Source: Azonexus sp. (GTDB lineage Bacteria > Pseudomonadota > Gammaproteobacteria > Burkholderiales > Rhodocyclaceae). Taken from it: 64,000 bases of DNA. A program made the position numbers and the translations under genes. The notes under the pieces are model-generated. The model ran no database searches. It saw nothing but the letters and a program-made list of their open reading frames with translations, and was not told the DNA's origin. The stretch spans positions 124,001 through 188,000 of the forward strand of contig NZ_JAKLLH010000001.1 of assembly GCF_023150235.1 (NCBI RefSeq), given 5' to 3'. Below are positions 44,478 through 53,187 of this stretch, in pieces (the stretch's first letter is position 1; each line of letters starts with the position of its first letter).

Positions 44478-44693
44478 TCAGGCTGCGTGGCGGGTGTCAA
44501 AATCCTCGTCGAGGCCGACCTCGGGCATGCTGGCCAGGACTTCGGCAAAGGAGCGGCGGGGCGGCTTGAGCAGCGCGGCGCGCAGGATTTCCCGGTGTTC
44601 GGCTTCGGCGCTGCGGCCATGGGCGGCGGCGACTTCTTTCAGGGTTTGCACAATGTCGACATCGACATTACGAACTACCAGATTGCTAGCCAT
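44478..44693 (-). CDS. fitA: FitA-type ribbon-helix-helix antitoxin
   Basis: 71 residues. The N-terminal ribbon-helix-helix DNA-binding fold (NLVVRNVDVDIVQTLKEVAA) and HGRSAEAEHREILR motif are typical of FitA/VapB antitoxins. It starts 39 bp after jetB and is followed within 2 bp by the PIN toxin. It should neutralise the toxin and may repress the local promoter, which would make it a possible internal regulator of the downstream ptuAB and jetC genes (inference). Confidence 0.88.
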   Translation of the reverse strand: MASNLVVRNVDVDIVQTLKEVAAAHGRSAEAEHREILRAALLKPPRRSFAEVLASMPEVGLDEDFDTRHAA

Positions 44694-44732
44694 GATGCCT
44701 CCGGGGGATGAGGTGATTGCAATGATTGCATT

Positions 44733-45371
44733 CTAGCCGGCACTTGCTTTTTCCGCCAAGGCTGCTTTGTACCCCGCCAGCCGTTCATCAAACTCAGCCA
44801 GCCATTGCGCATCGACAAAGGCTTTGAGGATGCGTCTGACCTCGAAATGTGCCTCTTTGTCGCCGTCGACCGTGGTATTGCCCTTTAATTTGCGCAAAAA
44901 GCCGAGTTCGACGATTTTGTTGATGTGGGCGTCGATCTGGTCGATCAGCCGGACTTCGTTGCTGTTTTCGGGCAGGAAGACGCGGAGCAGGTCGGCGATG
45001 TCGCTGCGGCTGAGGATCAGCCGGGTCTGGTCGCTGCCGGCGTCGAATTCGGCGAGCTTGCGGCGGAGCAGTGCGAGCAGCAGGCTGACCGGGAAGGAGA
45101 GCGGGCGCCGGGCGATCAGGCGCGGGAGTTTGCTGCCGCTGGCTTCCGGGTGGTCGGGGCGGGCGCGGAGAAAGGCGTGGCCTTCGGCTTCGTCGAGGAT
45201 CAGCTCCAGGTCGAGCACGGCGAAGTAGTCGCGCAGTTGTGCTTGTTGATTGAGCAGGGTTTGCCAGAGGGCGCCGTCATCGTCGCGGTAGAGCACCTTC
45301 TTGAGCAGGTTGATGGCGAGGATCGAGAGTTCCTGGCGGTCTGTGCTGTGGGCGGTGGTGGCTTCGCTCAT
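44733..45371 (-). CDS. jetB: Wadjet JetB (DUF4194)
   Basis: 212 residues with the DUF4194 pattern (INLLKKVLYRDDDGALWQTL; YFAVLDLELILDEAEGHAFL; GKLNRLPRL-like region LPRLIARRPLSFPVSLLLAL). It is the MukE-like subunit of the Wadjet complex. It overlaps jetA by 4 bp. In an intact type I Wadjet operon jetC follows directly, whereas here the next gene is an antitoxin. Confidence 0.92.
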   Translation of the reverse strand: MSEATTAHSTDRQELSILAINLLKKVLYRDDDGALWQTLLNQQAQLRDYFAVLDLELILDEAEGHAFLRARPDHPEASGSKLPRLIARRPLSFPVSLLLALLRRKLAEFDAGSDQTRLILSRSDIADLLRVFLPENSNEVRLIDQIDAHINKIVELGFLRKLKGNTTVDGDKEAHFEVRRILKAFVDAQWLAEFDERLAGYKAALAEKASAG

Positions 45372-46843
45372 GGCTGCGGCCCCTTTCTGACAAAAATCAC
45401 CCGTGGCAGACGGGCGCGGCGGGTCACTGGCTGGTCGTTGCGGTCCTGGCCGGGCCAGTACAGGCTTTCGTCGTGGTTTTCATCAATCACGGTGTGAAAC
45501 TGGCTGTCGCTCAACTGCAGGTAGCTCACCAGTTCGGCCAGGCCGTGCTGCAGGGGATAGGCGGCGGCAATTTCCTTGAGCGTGACCTGGGCCTGGCTTT
45601 GCAGTGCATGCCGGATATTGCGGGCGAGCCGGGCCTTGTCGACCACGATTTGCTGGAAGAGCGCGCTGGCGTCGCCGTCGTCCTCCGCGAGCGGGCTGTC
45701 GGCAGGGCTGGCCGTGATCGCACTCGGCCCGGTCGGGCTGTGCAATGGGCGCTCGAAGGGGAGTTCAATGCTGGCGGCAGCATCGGCTATTGCCATCACG
45801 CTTTCCTCAGGCGGGGCGTCGCGCAGGCTCAGGGCCTTGTTTTCGATGCCGCGCAGCAGATCCATGATCCGCCGGTTTTCCAGCCAGGCCTGGTCGTCGA
45901 GAAAGCGTCGTAGCTGATGTGAGAGTTGGGCAACGGTGCGTTGGGTGTGTTCGCCGGCCTCCAGCCAGTCGTAGTGGATCCGGCGCAGCCGCCGGTCCGG
46001 CTGCAGGGCAGCGATGGCGGGCAGGTTGAGGATTTGGGCCAAGCGGGCGCTGAGTTCCTCCTGGCGCTGGCTCGACATCAAAAAATCCCAGAAGGCGCGG
46101 AAGCTCTTGCCCTGGTCGGAGTCGGCAATCGCATCGCGCTCGCCCATGATTTCGCTGAGCAATTCGCCCTTGTTGCCTTCCCACTGGGCAATCCGTTCGC
46201 GGACCTTGCGATCCAGGCGGCGGAAGTTGTGCTCGACTTCGCGAAAGTCGCCGAGCAGTTCGCGGGCAATTTGCTGAAATTGCTGGAAGCGGTCCTTGAG
46301 CCCGGTTGCATCAAGCAATTCGATGTCGCCAGCCAGAATTCGCCCGATTTCGGCGTCGACCGCGTCACGTCTGGCCTGCAGCTCGGCAATCCGCTTTTGC
46401 GGGTCGCTTTCGCTGCCTTCGCTCATCTGGCGCAGCAACTCGAAGAGCGTGAGCAGGCGCGATTCAGTGCCGACAAAGTGGCGTTCGCTCAGCGTTCCCA
46501 GCCAGGCGATGGCCTTTTCAGTCGCCGGCATCAGGTCGAATTGCGCTTCGTCCGAACCCTGGCGGTAAAACTTGCGCAGCCAGCCCTTGTCGGGATGCGC
46601 CCAGTCGTTCAGGTAATCGGCCGCAGCGCGGGGGAAGGCCTCGGGGCCGCGTTGTTCGCGCAGGGCAAACAAGGTGTCTTCGAGGGCTTCGATCAGGTCC
46701 GCTGCCGGCAGCACGCGCACATTGGGGGCGATAAAGGCGCGGTGCAAAAAACTGGCGATCAGCGGCGCATGCGGTGAATTAAGCAGCCGCCAGGCCGGAT
46801 GGTGCTGGCGCAGGGCGTCGAGGGTGGCGTAGTCCATGCTCAA
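45368..46843 (-). CDS. jetA: Wadjet JetA (DUF3375)
   Basis: 491 residues, DUF3375: opens MDYATLDALRQHHPAWRLL, then FLHRAFIAPNVRVL, helical middle, and a C-terminal winged-helix region. It is the MukF-like kleisin of the Wadjet plasmid-defence complex. Its ATG overlaps the stop of the upstream DUF262 gene by 4 bp, so translation of the two is coupled, and it overlaps jetB by 4 bp. Confidence 0.93.
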   Translation of the reverse strand: MSMDYATLDALRQHHPAWRLLNSPHAPLIASFLHRAFIAPNVRVLPAADLIEALEDTLFALREQRGPEAFPRAAADYLNDWAHPDKGWLRKFYRQGSDEAQFDLMPATEKAIAWLGTLSERHFVGTESRLLTLFELLRQMSEGSESDPQKRIAELQARRDAVDAEIGRILAGDIELLDATGLKDRFQQFQQIARELLGDFREVEHNFRRLDRKVRERIAQWEGNKGELLSEIMGERDAIADSDQGKSFRAFWDFLMSSQRQEELSARLAQILNLPAIAALQPDRRLRRIHYDWLEAGEHTQRTVAQLSHQLRRFLDDQAWLENRRIMDLLRGIENKALSLRDAPPEESVMAIADAAASIELPFERPLHSPTGPSAITASPADSPLAEDDGDASALFQQIVVDKARLARNIRHALQSQAQVTLKEIAAAYPLQHGLAELVSYLQLSDSQFHTVIDENHDESLYWPGQDRNDQPVTRRARLPRVIFVRKGPQP

Positions 46844-48729
46844 GCCAGGGTGTGTTCCGCTTCGATCTGCTCCTCGTCGTCACCCACATCGATGCCTTCT
46901 TCTGTGGTGTCGCCCTGATATGCGGACTTTCCGGTGGCCTGCTCAATCAGCTTGAGCAGGCGGTTTTGGCGGTCACTCATGAAGGCGTTGAAATCGTTGG
47001 TGCGCAGCAGGCAGGGGTCGATGAGGTGGCTACGCAGGTAGTGGTCGAGGTTCTCTGGGGGGATGGCCGGTGTTTGGGTATTGCCAGTTTCGAGTTTGCC
47101 GAGATAATCCGCTGGAGCGACGCCGCCAATAATCCGGTTCGTGCGATAGGAGAGCGGTGTTTTGTTGATCACCGAGTCGTAAATCGAGGCAGGAATGCCC
47201 TGTTTTTTGCACCAGTCCTGCGGAAAGATGTGGTGAATGTCGACATTCTCGCCAAAGAATACCGCGTGATTGAAGGCCTGGCCCGAGCGAAAATCGAGCG
47301 CCCCGGTTTTCATCAAGAGGGCATTGAGCCCCTTGTAGGCGGCAGATAGGCGCATGCGCATGGTTTTGAGGCGGTCGGGGCGGAACAGGGTTTCACTGAC
47401 CGTGCTCGGGCTCGGGCCGCCGTGCAGCCAGTTCGGCACTTCGCTGAAATCACGGGCAATGCGGGTGTCGACCGCAGAACCGTAGAGTTCGCCAAAAACG
47501 CCATTCCAGTACCACTGATTGAGTTTGGCGCGATGGGCTTCGTGTTCCCAATCGTCGCCAATTTCGGCCAGGATGGCCGCCAGCGGCACGATTTGCGATT
47601 GATAAGGCAAATCGTAGACGCGGTAGATGTGCTGCATGTGCAGGAATTTGGCGGCTTTGACGAAGCCGGCTTCGACCTGCTTTTCGTATTTTTTGTAGGC
47701 CGCCAGCGGTAGATTGAGCAGGGCCTGACGGTTGCCGGTGATGGCGGGGAGTTCTTTGCCTTGCTTGCCGGCAGCCTCGGCTTCGCGGCGGCGGTCGCGG
47801 GTGTGGAAAAGCGAAATGGCCTGAAGAAAATCGGTGCTTGCGACATTGGCGAGAATGCCGCTGGGCTCGCCTGCCGGGCGGTAGGTTTCGCGCAGGCGCT
47901 GATGGCGGCCTGGATTCTTTTCGTCGCCGTACCAGTCCTTGCGCAGTTCGTGGCCGTCGGCGGCATACATGGCGGTAACGAGTTCAAAGGCATCGAGCGG
48001 CTTGCCACCGGTATTGACCTTTTCAAAGACGACGCAGACAGCTTCCTTGCTGGTGTTGCGGTCGAGTGCGATGACTGGTAGCTGGTAGTAGCGGAAATTG
48101 TCCAGCACTTCGCGCTTGAATTGGCGGAAACTTTCCCACATCATGTTTTCTTCCGGCTTGCCGCGCCAGTAGCGATCGAAATCATCCTGCCAGCGTTCGC
48201 AATCAAAAACGCGCGTGACTGGGAACATCAAGGCGGCGAATTCCTTTTCTGGTGTCGATAAATCAATTTCGCCACCATAGGTGATGCGCTCTTCCGGCAG
48301 GCCGATGATGGCGTCTTCACGGTCGACCTCGGAATTGAGGGCTTTTTGCATGTCGATATAAAACCAGCGTCTGACCCTTTTTTTCTTCGGCGTCACGGTT
48401 TCGACGACCTGGTCTCGCAGGGTGACTTGATAGAGCGAGGTGATGCGCTGCTGGCCATCGAGCAGCAGCGAGTGCGGCGGCGTGTTGCGTGCCTGCGCCG
48501 GTGCGCCTTCGACCGGGCGTGGCTTGAAATCGACCTGGCCACCGCTATTAAGTGTCATCAGCGCACCGACCGGAAAAGCGCGAGAGATCGAGGCGATCAG
48601 ACTCTTGATGCGATCTTCATCCCAGACCCAGCTACGCTGGAAATCCGGAAGCTGCAAAATGCCCGTGTGACAATCGTCGAGTAGTTTGGCGAGATAGTAA
48701 GGATTGGTCTGAAAGCTGGAGGTGGTCAT
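46840..48729 (-). CDS. DUF262-DUF1524 protein (GmrSD-like restriction factor)
   Basis: 629 residues. The N-terminal DUF262 nucleotidase-like domain has QLPDFQRSWVWDEDRI and the LLLDGQQRITSLYQ motif (Asp91-Arg95). The C-terminal part near residue 495-530 has VDIHHIFPQDW and NKTPLSYRTNR, the HNH-like DUF1524 nuclease core. Together these make a single-chain GmrSD-like enzyme, a family that attacks modified phage DNA using nucleotide hydrolysis. It is the first gene of the packed defence array, overlapping jetA by 4 bp and 46 bp downstream of the radical SAM gene on the same strand. Confidence 0.88.
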   Translation of the reverse strand: MTTSSFQTNPYYLAKLLDDCHTGILQLPDFQRSWVWDEDRIKSLIASISRAFPVGALMTLNSGGQVDFKPRPVEGAPAQARNTPPHSLLLDGQQRITSLYQVTLRDQVVETVTPKKKRVRRWFYIDMQKALNSEVDREDAIIGLPEERITYGGEIDLSTPEKEFAALMFPVTRVFDCERWQDDFDRYWRGKPEENMMWESFRQFKREVLDNFRYYQLPVIALDRNTSKEAVCVVFEKVNTGGKPLDAFELVTAMYAADGHELRKDWYGDEKNPGRHQRLRETYRPAGEPSGILANVASTDFLQAISLFHTRDRRREAEAAGKQGKELPAITGNRQALLNLPLAAYKKYEKQVEAGFVKAAKFLHMQHIYRVYDLPYQSQIVPLAAILAEIGDDWEHEAHRAKLNQWYWNGVFGELYGSAVDTRIARDFSEVPNWLHGGPSPSTVSETLFRPDRLKTMRMRLSAAYKGLNALLMKTGALDFRSGQAFNHAVFFGENVDIHHIFPQDWCKKQGIPASIYDSVINKTPLSYRTNRIIGGVAPADYLGKLETGNTQTPAIPPENLDHYLRSHLIDPCLLRTNDFNAFMSDRQNRLLKLIEQATGKSAYQGDTTEEGIDVGDDEEQIEAEHTLA

Positions 48730-48775
48730 CTTGAGTGTGCTCAGGGCTATTGTCTGTTTTGTCTTCTGACTAACG

Positions 48776-50728
48776 CTACTGGCGAGCCAAGGCCCGTTCG
48801 ATGAAATTGCGCTTCACTGTCGGTCGCGGCACCCGCAGGTCGAACCAGGCGCGGACGTCTTCGTCGAGGCCGATACCGTGCATGTAGTTGTAGAGCGCCT
48901 TGTTCAGCCCCTGGCCCAGTGTCGCGTGGTCGGTGCCGGTAGGGTCGATGAAGGCCACGTCGTTCTTGGCGAAGCCGGCAAAGGGCTTGGGTTGCAGGTG
49001 GATGCCGTAGTCGGCCGGGGTCTTGCCGACCGGCGAATGCACAGTGCAGGAAAAACGGTGGAAGTAGCCCGACTGGATGCAGCCGGCGGCAAACAGCTGG
49101 CGGACGTATTCGAGGGCGTCGACGGTGTCCTGCAGGGTCTGGGTCGGGAAGCCGTACATCAGGTAGGCGTGCACCAGGATGCCGGCGTCGGTGAAGGCGC
49201 GGGTGACGCGGGCGACCTGGTCGACCGAGACGCCTTTCTGCATCAGCTTGAGCAGCCGGTCGGAGGCGACTTCGAGGCCGCCGGAAACGGCGATGCAGCC
49301 GCTGTCGGCGAGTTGCAGGCAGACCTCGGGGGTGAAGGATTTTTCGAAGCGGATATTGCCCCACCACGAAATCGCCAGATTGCGGCGGGCGATTTCCTCG
49401 GCCATTGCCTTGAGCGCCTTGGGCGGCGCCGCTTCGTCGACGAAATGGAAGCCGCTCTGCCCGGTTTCGGCGATTACCGCCTCGATCCGGTCGACCAGCT
49501 GGCCGGCGGCGAGGCCGTCATAGCGGCCGATGTAGTCGAGGCTGACGTCGCAGAAGCTGCATTTCTTCCAGTAGCAGCCGTGGGCGACGGTCAGCTTGTT
49601 CCAGCGCCCGTCGGACCACAGCCGGTGCATCGGGTTGAGCATGTCGAGCAGCGACAGGTAGCGGTCGAGCGGCAGGCCGTCCCAGGTCGGCGTGCCGACT
49701 TCGGAAAAGGGGACGTCGGCGGCTTCGTCGGGGCGGCCGTGGTTGAAGTAGCGGACCTGGCCATCGACGCGGGCGTAGGTGCGGACCAGGTTGAGGCGCG
49801 GGCGCAGCGGCTTGCCGTCGACCTGCTGCCAGTGCTCGATCAGCGCCAGCAGCGGGCGTTCGCCGTCGTCGAGGGTGACGTAGTCGAAATAATCGAAGAC
49901 GCGCGGCTCGGCGAGTTCGCGTAATTCGGTATTGACCCAGCCGCCGCCGAGGATGGTGACGATTTGCGGGTGTTTGGCCTTGAGCGCCTGGGCGATGCGG
50001 AAGGCGGCATAGACCGAGCCGGGGAAGGGCGTCGATAGCAGCACGAAATCGGGTCTTTCACGGTCGACGGCGGCCAGGGCCAGTTTTTCCAGCGTCGTGT
50101 CGACCAGGGTTTTCGGCGCCGCCAGCGCCTGCGCCAGCGGCTCGAAGCTGGGCTCCGAGAGGGCCAGCGACTCGGCGTAGCGGACGAACTCGAAACGCGG
50201 GTCGACGGCTTCGCGCAGTACGTCGGCGAGGTCGTTGAGGTAGAGCGTCGCAAAATGTCGCGCCCGGTCGTGCAGGCCGAGCGCACCGAAGGCCCAGCCC
50301 AGCGGGTCCTCGCCGTCTTCAGCAAAGTAGTTGGCAAAGGCCTGCGCAAAGCGCGGCCCTTCCGGCAAAAAGGCGCGGCCGACGATACGCTGCGCCAGCG
50401 ATGGATCGCGGCCCTGCAGGAAGGCCATGGCCGGGCCGACGGTGGCGCGGTAACGGGGAAACTCGCTGACGAACTGGCGCAGGGTCCGCGATTTTTTGCC
50501 TTTATGCGCGTCGACCGTGGCTTTCACCGCATCGAGCCCGGCTGGCGAGAACAATTCGAGCACCAATTGCAGCGCCAGGTCGCATTGGCTGGCGGCAAAG
50601 CCCCGGCTGCGCAGAAAGCCGGTCAGGTAGGCGGTTGACGGATACGGCACGTTCAACTGCGTCATCGGCGGAATCAGGCTGAGCAGGCGGGGAGCGGGGG
50701 GGGTGAAAAAGGTGGCAAGCGCGGACAT
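48776..50728 (-). CDS. B12-binding-type radical SAM protein
   Basis: 650 residues from the ATG at 50728 (MSALATFFTPPAPRLLSLIPP); a start 17 codons earlier (50779) is possible. A region resembling the B12-binding domain (FVLLSTPFPGSVYAAFRIAQ, ILGGGWVNTELREL) precedes the radical SAM core with the iron-sulfur motif CYWKKCSFC (spacing four and two). The later HAYLMYGFPTQTLQDT is typical of the radical SAM barrel. The substrate is unknown. It is probably a host gene, but it is co-directional with and only 46 bp from the DUF262 gene, so read-through into the defence genes is possible. Confidence 0.8.
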   Translation of the reverse strand: MSALATFFTPPAPRLLSLIPPMTQLNVPYPSTAYLTGFLRSRGFAASQCDLALQLVLELFSPAGLDAVKATVDAHKGKKSRTLRQFVSEFPRYRATVGPAMAFLQGRDPSLAQRIVGRAFLPEGPRFAQAFANYFAEDGEDPLGWAFGALGLHDRARHFATLYLNDLADVLREAVDPRFEFVRYAESLALSEPSFEPLAQALAAPKTLVDTTLEKLALAAVDRERPDFVLLSTPFPGSVYAAFRIAQALKAKHPQIVTILGGGWVNTELRELAEPRVFDYFDYVTLDDGERPLLALIEHWQQVDGKPLRPRLNLVRTYARVDGQVRYFNHGRPDEAADVPFSEVGTPTWDGLPLDRYLSLLDMLNPMHRLWSDGRWNKLTVAHGCYWKKCSFCDVSLDYIGRYDGLAAGQLVDRIEAVIAETGQSGFHFVDEAAPPKALKAMAEEIARRNLAISWWGNIRFEKSFTPEVCLQLADSGCIAVSGGLEVASDRLLKLMQKGVSVDQVARVTRAFTDAGILVHAYLMYGFPTQTLQDTVDALEYVRQLFAAGCIQSGYFHRFSCTVHSPVGKTPADYGIHLQPKPFAGFAKNDVAFIDPTGTDHATLGQGLNKALYNYMHGIGLDEDVRAWFDLRVPRPTVKRNFIERALARQ

Positions 50729-51124
50729 CGGGCAGGAGGCTGGGCAGGAAGGAGTGCGGCGGAATGCCAAGCCCGGCATTCTAGCTGCTACGCCGGAATC
50801 GTGTTCGCGATGCCGCCCGAGCCATCGCCCCCGGATGCACTCAGCCCACTCAGCCCACTCAGCGCCGGAGGCAGTGTCATCGAGGAATCAGAATATTCCT
50901 ACAGCGTTTGAGGAATTTTCCGGCTGGAGCGTGCGCGGTAGCTGCTTACTCTTCGCCAGACCAGAAGCTGGACGGGAACGGTTAAGGCATTGCCCATTGC
51001 GTAACAAAGGATGTTCGCGATTTCGTATCCGCGAGTATCCGGTTTCTTTGCGGGCAGCTTGCCGGGCTTGAGTTGGCCTGGTTTTATTCATTTATTCAAT
51101 TGCTTGACGCAATAAGGGGGAGAA
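50729..51124 (+). other. Intergenic region upstream of the DUF485-actP operon
   Basis: About 396 bp without a convincing gene. It holds a shared 43-bp element (50886-50928) and, beyond it, presumably the promoter of the DUF485-actP operon. A short ORF through 50703-51071 has no recognisable content and is not called. Confidence 0.6.
50886..50928 (+). promoter_or_regulatory. Shared 43-bp element upstream of DUF485-actP
   Basis: It aligns without gaps with 54893-54935. Common parts include AATCAGAA, ATTCCTACAG and TTCCGGCTGGA, with an 8-bp variable middle. Both copies lie upstream of acetate/fatty-acid genes flanking a two-component system, so it is a candidate operator for the LuxR-type regulator at 54221-54847. 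Confidence 0.65.
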
Positions 51125-51439
51125 ATGTCAGAGGATTCGATCCAGAAACGGATAGGCCGGCATCCGAAATTCAAGGAAATGGTCGGCAAGCGGACGCGTT
51201 TTGCGATTCTGCTTTCATTGCTGGTCCTGGTGCCGTATTACGCGTTCATGATGGTGACCGCGTTCCGCCCCGAGTGGCTGGCGCGGACGCTCGGCGAGGG
51301 GAGTGTTCTGACCTGGGGCTGGCCGCTCGGTGTGGTCCTGGTTGTGGGACCGTGGTTGCTGACCGGCGTTTATGTGCAGCGGGCCAATAGCGAGTTCGAT
51401 GCCTTGAACGAGCAGGTACTCCGGGAGGTTCGGCAATGA
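51125..51439 (+). CDS. DUF485 membrane protein, actP partner
   Basis: 104 residues with two membrane helices ([18 protein letters not shown] and [18 protein letters not shown]) and the DUF485 opening ([15 protein letters not shown]). It is almost always paired with ActP-type symporters and overlaps the next gene by 4 bp. An AGGGGGAG ribosome site precedes the ATG. Its exact role is not known; the pairing suggests assembly or regulation of the symporter. Confidence 0.9.
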   Translation: MSEDSIQKRIGRHPKFKEMVGKRTRFAILLSLLVLVPYYAFMMVTAFRPEWLARTLGEGSVLTWGWPLGVVLVVGPWLLTGVYVQRANSEFDALNEQVLREVRQ

Positions 51440-53124
51440 AGGGCGGCGTTAAAGGCAGTATTTTCCTGCTCACGGCCAGCCTGTCGGCCGCTTTCCCCTT
51501 GGCAGCAACGGCCGCCGGCGGCGCCGTCGAAGGTGTGATCGAGAAACAATCGATCAATGTCAGCGCAATCGCGATGTTCCTGGTTTTCGTTCTGGCGACG
51601 CTGGGAATTACGTATTGGGCCTCGCGGCGGACCAAATCGACGGCTGATTTCTACACCGCCGGGGGCGGCATTTCCGGTTTCCAGAACGGCCTGGCGATTG
51701 CCGGCGACTACATGTCGGCGGCGACCTTGCTCGGTCTGACGGCGCTGGTGTATGGCAAGGGTTTCGATGGCTTCATCTATGCGATCAGTTTTTTTGTCGG
51801 CTGGCCGATCATCTTGTTCCTGATGGCCGAGCGGCTCCGCAATTTGGGCAAATTCACCTTCGCCGATATTGCTTCCTACCGTCTCGACCAGACGCGGATC
51901 CGGACTTTTGCCGCTTTCGGCTCGTTGACCGTGGTTTGCTTCTACCTGATCGTGCAGATGGTCGGCGCCGGGCAGTTGATCCAGTTGCTGTTCGGTCTCG
52001 AGTACAACATCGCGGTGATCGCGGTCGGCGTGCTGATGATGATCTACGTCACCTTCGGCGGCATGGTAGCGACGACCTGGGTACAGATCATCAAGGCCTG
52101 TCTGCTGCTCGGTGGTGGCATCCTGTTGATGGTGCTGGCCTTCTCGCGCTTCGGCTTTTCGTTCGAGAGCCTGTTCAGCCAGGCCGTCGGCGCGCACAAG
52201 GCAGGAATCAAGATCATGGCGCCGGGGTCGCTGATGGCCGATCCGGTTTCTGCGGTGTCGCTGTCGCTCGGCCTGCTGTTCGGCACAGCCGGCTTGCCGC
52301 ACATCATGATGCGCTTCTTCACCGTACCCAATGCCAAGGAGGCGCGTAAATCGGTCTTCTACGCGACCGGCTTCATCGGCTTCTTCTTCCTGGTGGTGAT
52401 GGTGTTGGGGATTTCAGCCATCGTGATCGTCGGGCAGGACCCGCAGTTCTTTGAAAACGGGCAGCTCGGCGGAAAACTGATCGGCGGTTCGAACATGCCG
52501 GTGATGCATCTGGCGAAGGCGGTGGGCGGCGACGTCTTCCTCGGCTTCCTCTCGGCGGTTGCTTTTGCCACCATCCTGGCGGTGGTTTCGGGGCTGGCCC
52601 TGGCCGGTGCTTCGGCCATTTCGCACGATCTTTACGCCCGAGTGATCAAGAAAGGCAGCGCTTCCAGTGCCGATGAAATGCGGGTGACCAAGTACGCTTC
52701 GGTCGCCATTGGCCTGATTGCCATCGTGCTCGGCATTCTGTTCAAGGATCAGAACGTCGCTTTCCTGGTTGCACTGGCCTTCGGCGTTGCCGCATCGGTC
52801 AACTTCCCGGTCTTGATCCTGTCGATGTACTGGCCGGGGCTGACGACGCGCGGTGCCTTGTGGGGCGGGATTGCCGGCCTGGTTTCAGCGGTCGGCCTGG
52901 TGATTTTGTCGCCAGCTGTCTGGGTCAAGGTGCTTGGCTATCCGCAGGCTGTTTTCCCCTACGATCACCCAGCGATCATTTCGATGAGCCTGGCTTTCCT
53001 GGTGACCTGGCTTGGCTCGATCACTGATCGTAGTGCACGTGCTTGTGCCGAGGCCGCCGCTTACGAAGAACAGTACATCCGGGCACAAACCGGACTGGGG
53101 GCTTCCGAGGCGGCCAGCCATTAA
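51436..53124 (+). CDS. actP: Cation/acetate symporter
   Basis: 562 residues of the sodium:solute symporter family, with about 13 membrane helices, an N-terminal signal-like helix as in ActP, and the conserved [20 protein letters not shown] motif. The sequence [21 protein letters not shown] is also family-typical. It takes up acetate and other short monocarboxylates. It overlaps the DUF485 gene and is followed by a strong terminator. The neighbouring two-component system and fatty-acid operon fit a role in acetate use. Confidence 0.93.
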   Translation: MKGGVKGSIFLLTASLSAAFPLAATAAGGAVEGVIEKQSINVSAIAMFLVFVLATLGITYWASRRTKSTADFYTAGGGISGFQNGLAIAGDYMSAATLLGLTALVYGKGFDGFIYAISFFVGWPIILFLMAERLRNLGKFTFADIASYRLDQTRIRTFAAFGSLTVVCFYLIVQMVGAGQLIQLLFGLEYNIAVIAVGVLMMIYVTFGGMVATTWVQIIKACLLLGGGILLMVLAFSRFGFSFESLFSQAVGAHKAGIKIMAPGSLMADPVSAVSLSLGLLFGTAGLPHIMMRFFTVPNAKEARKSVFYATGFIGFFFLVVMVLGISAIVIVGQDPQFFENGQLGGKLIGGSNMPVMHLAKAVGGDVFLGFLSAVAFATILAVVSGLALAGASAISHDLYARVIKKGSASSADEMRVTKYASVAIGLIAIVLGILFKDQNVAFLVALAFGVAASVNFPVLILSMYWPGLTTRGALWGGIAGLVSAVGLVILSPAVWVKVLGYPQAVFPYDHPAIISMSLAFLVTWLGSITDRSARACAEAAAYEEQYIRAQTGLGASEAASH

Positions 53125-53150
53125 GGCGATCCGTGTATTCTTGAAATTCC

Positions 53151-53176
53151 GGGGGCCTGCGCGGCCCCCTTGTTTT
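53151..53176 (+). terminator. Rho-independent terminator after actP
   Basis: Stem GGGGGCC/GGCCCCC (7 bp, 5-nt loop TGCGC) followed by TTGTTTT, 26 bp after the actP stop and just before the kinase ribosome site (GCGGAGG). It separates the symporter operon from the kinase; some read-through may supply the kinase. Confidence 0.8.
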
Positions 53177-53187
53177 GCGGAGGCCCC

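Noticed and set aside
50703-51071. Open frame of 122 codons between the radical SAM gene and DUF485
   Set aside because: No ribosome site or recognisable sequence pattern, and it overlaps the radical SAM start and the shared regulatory element.
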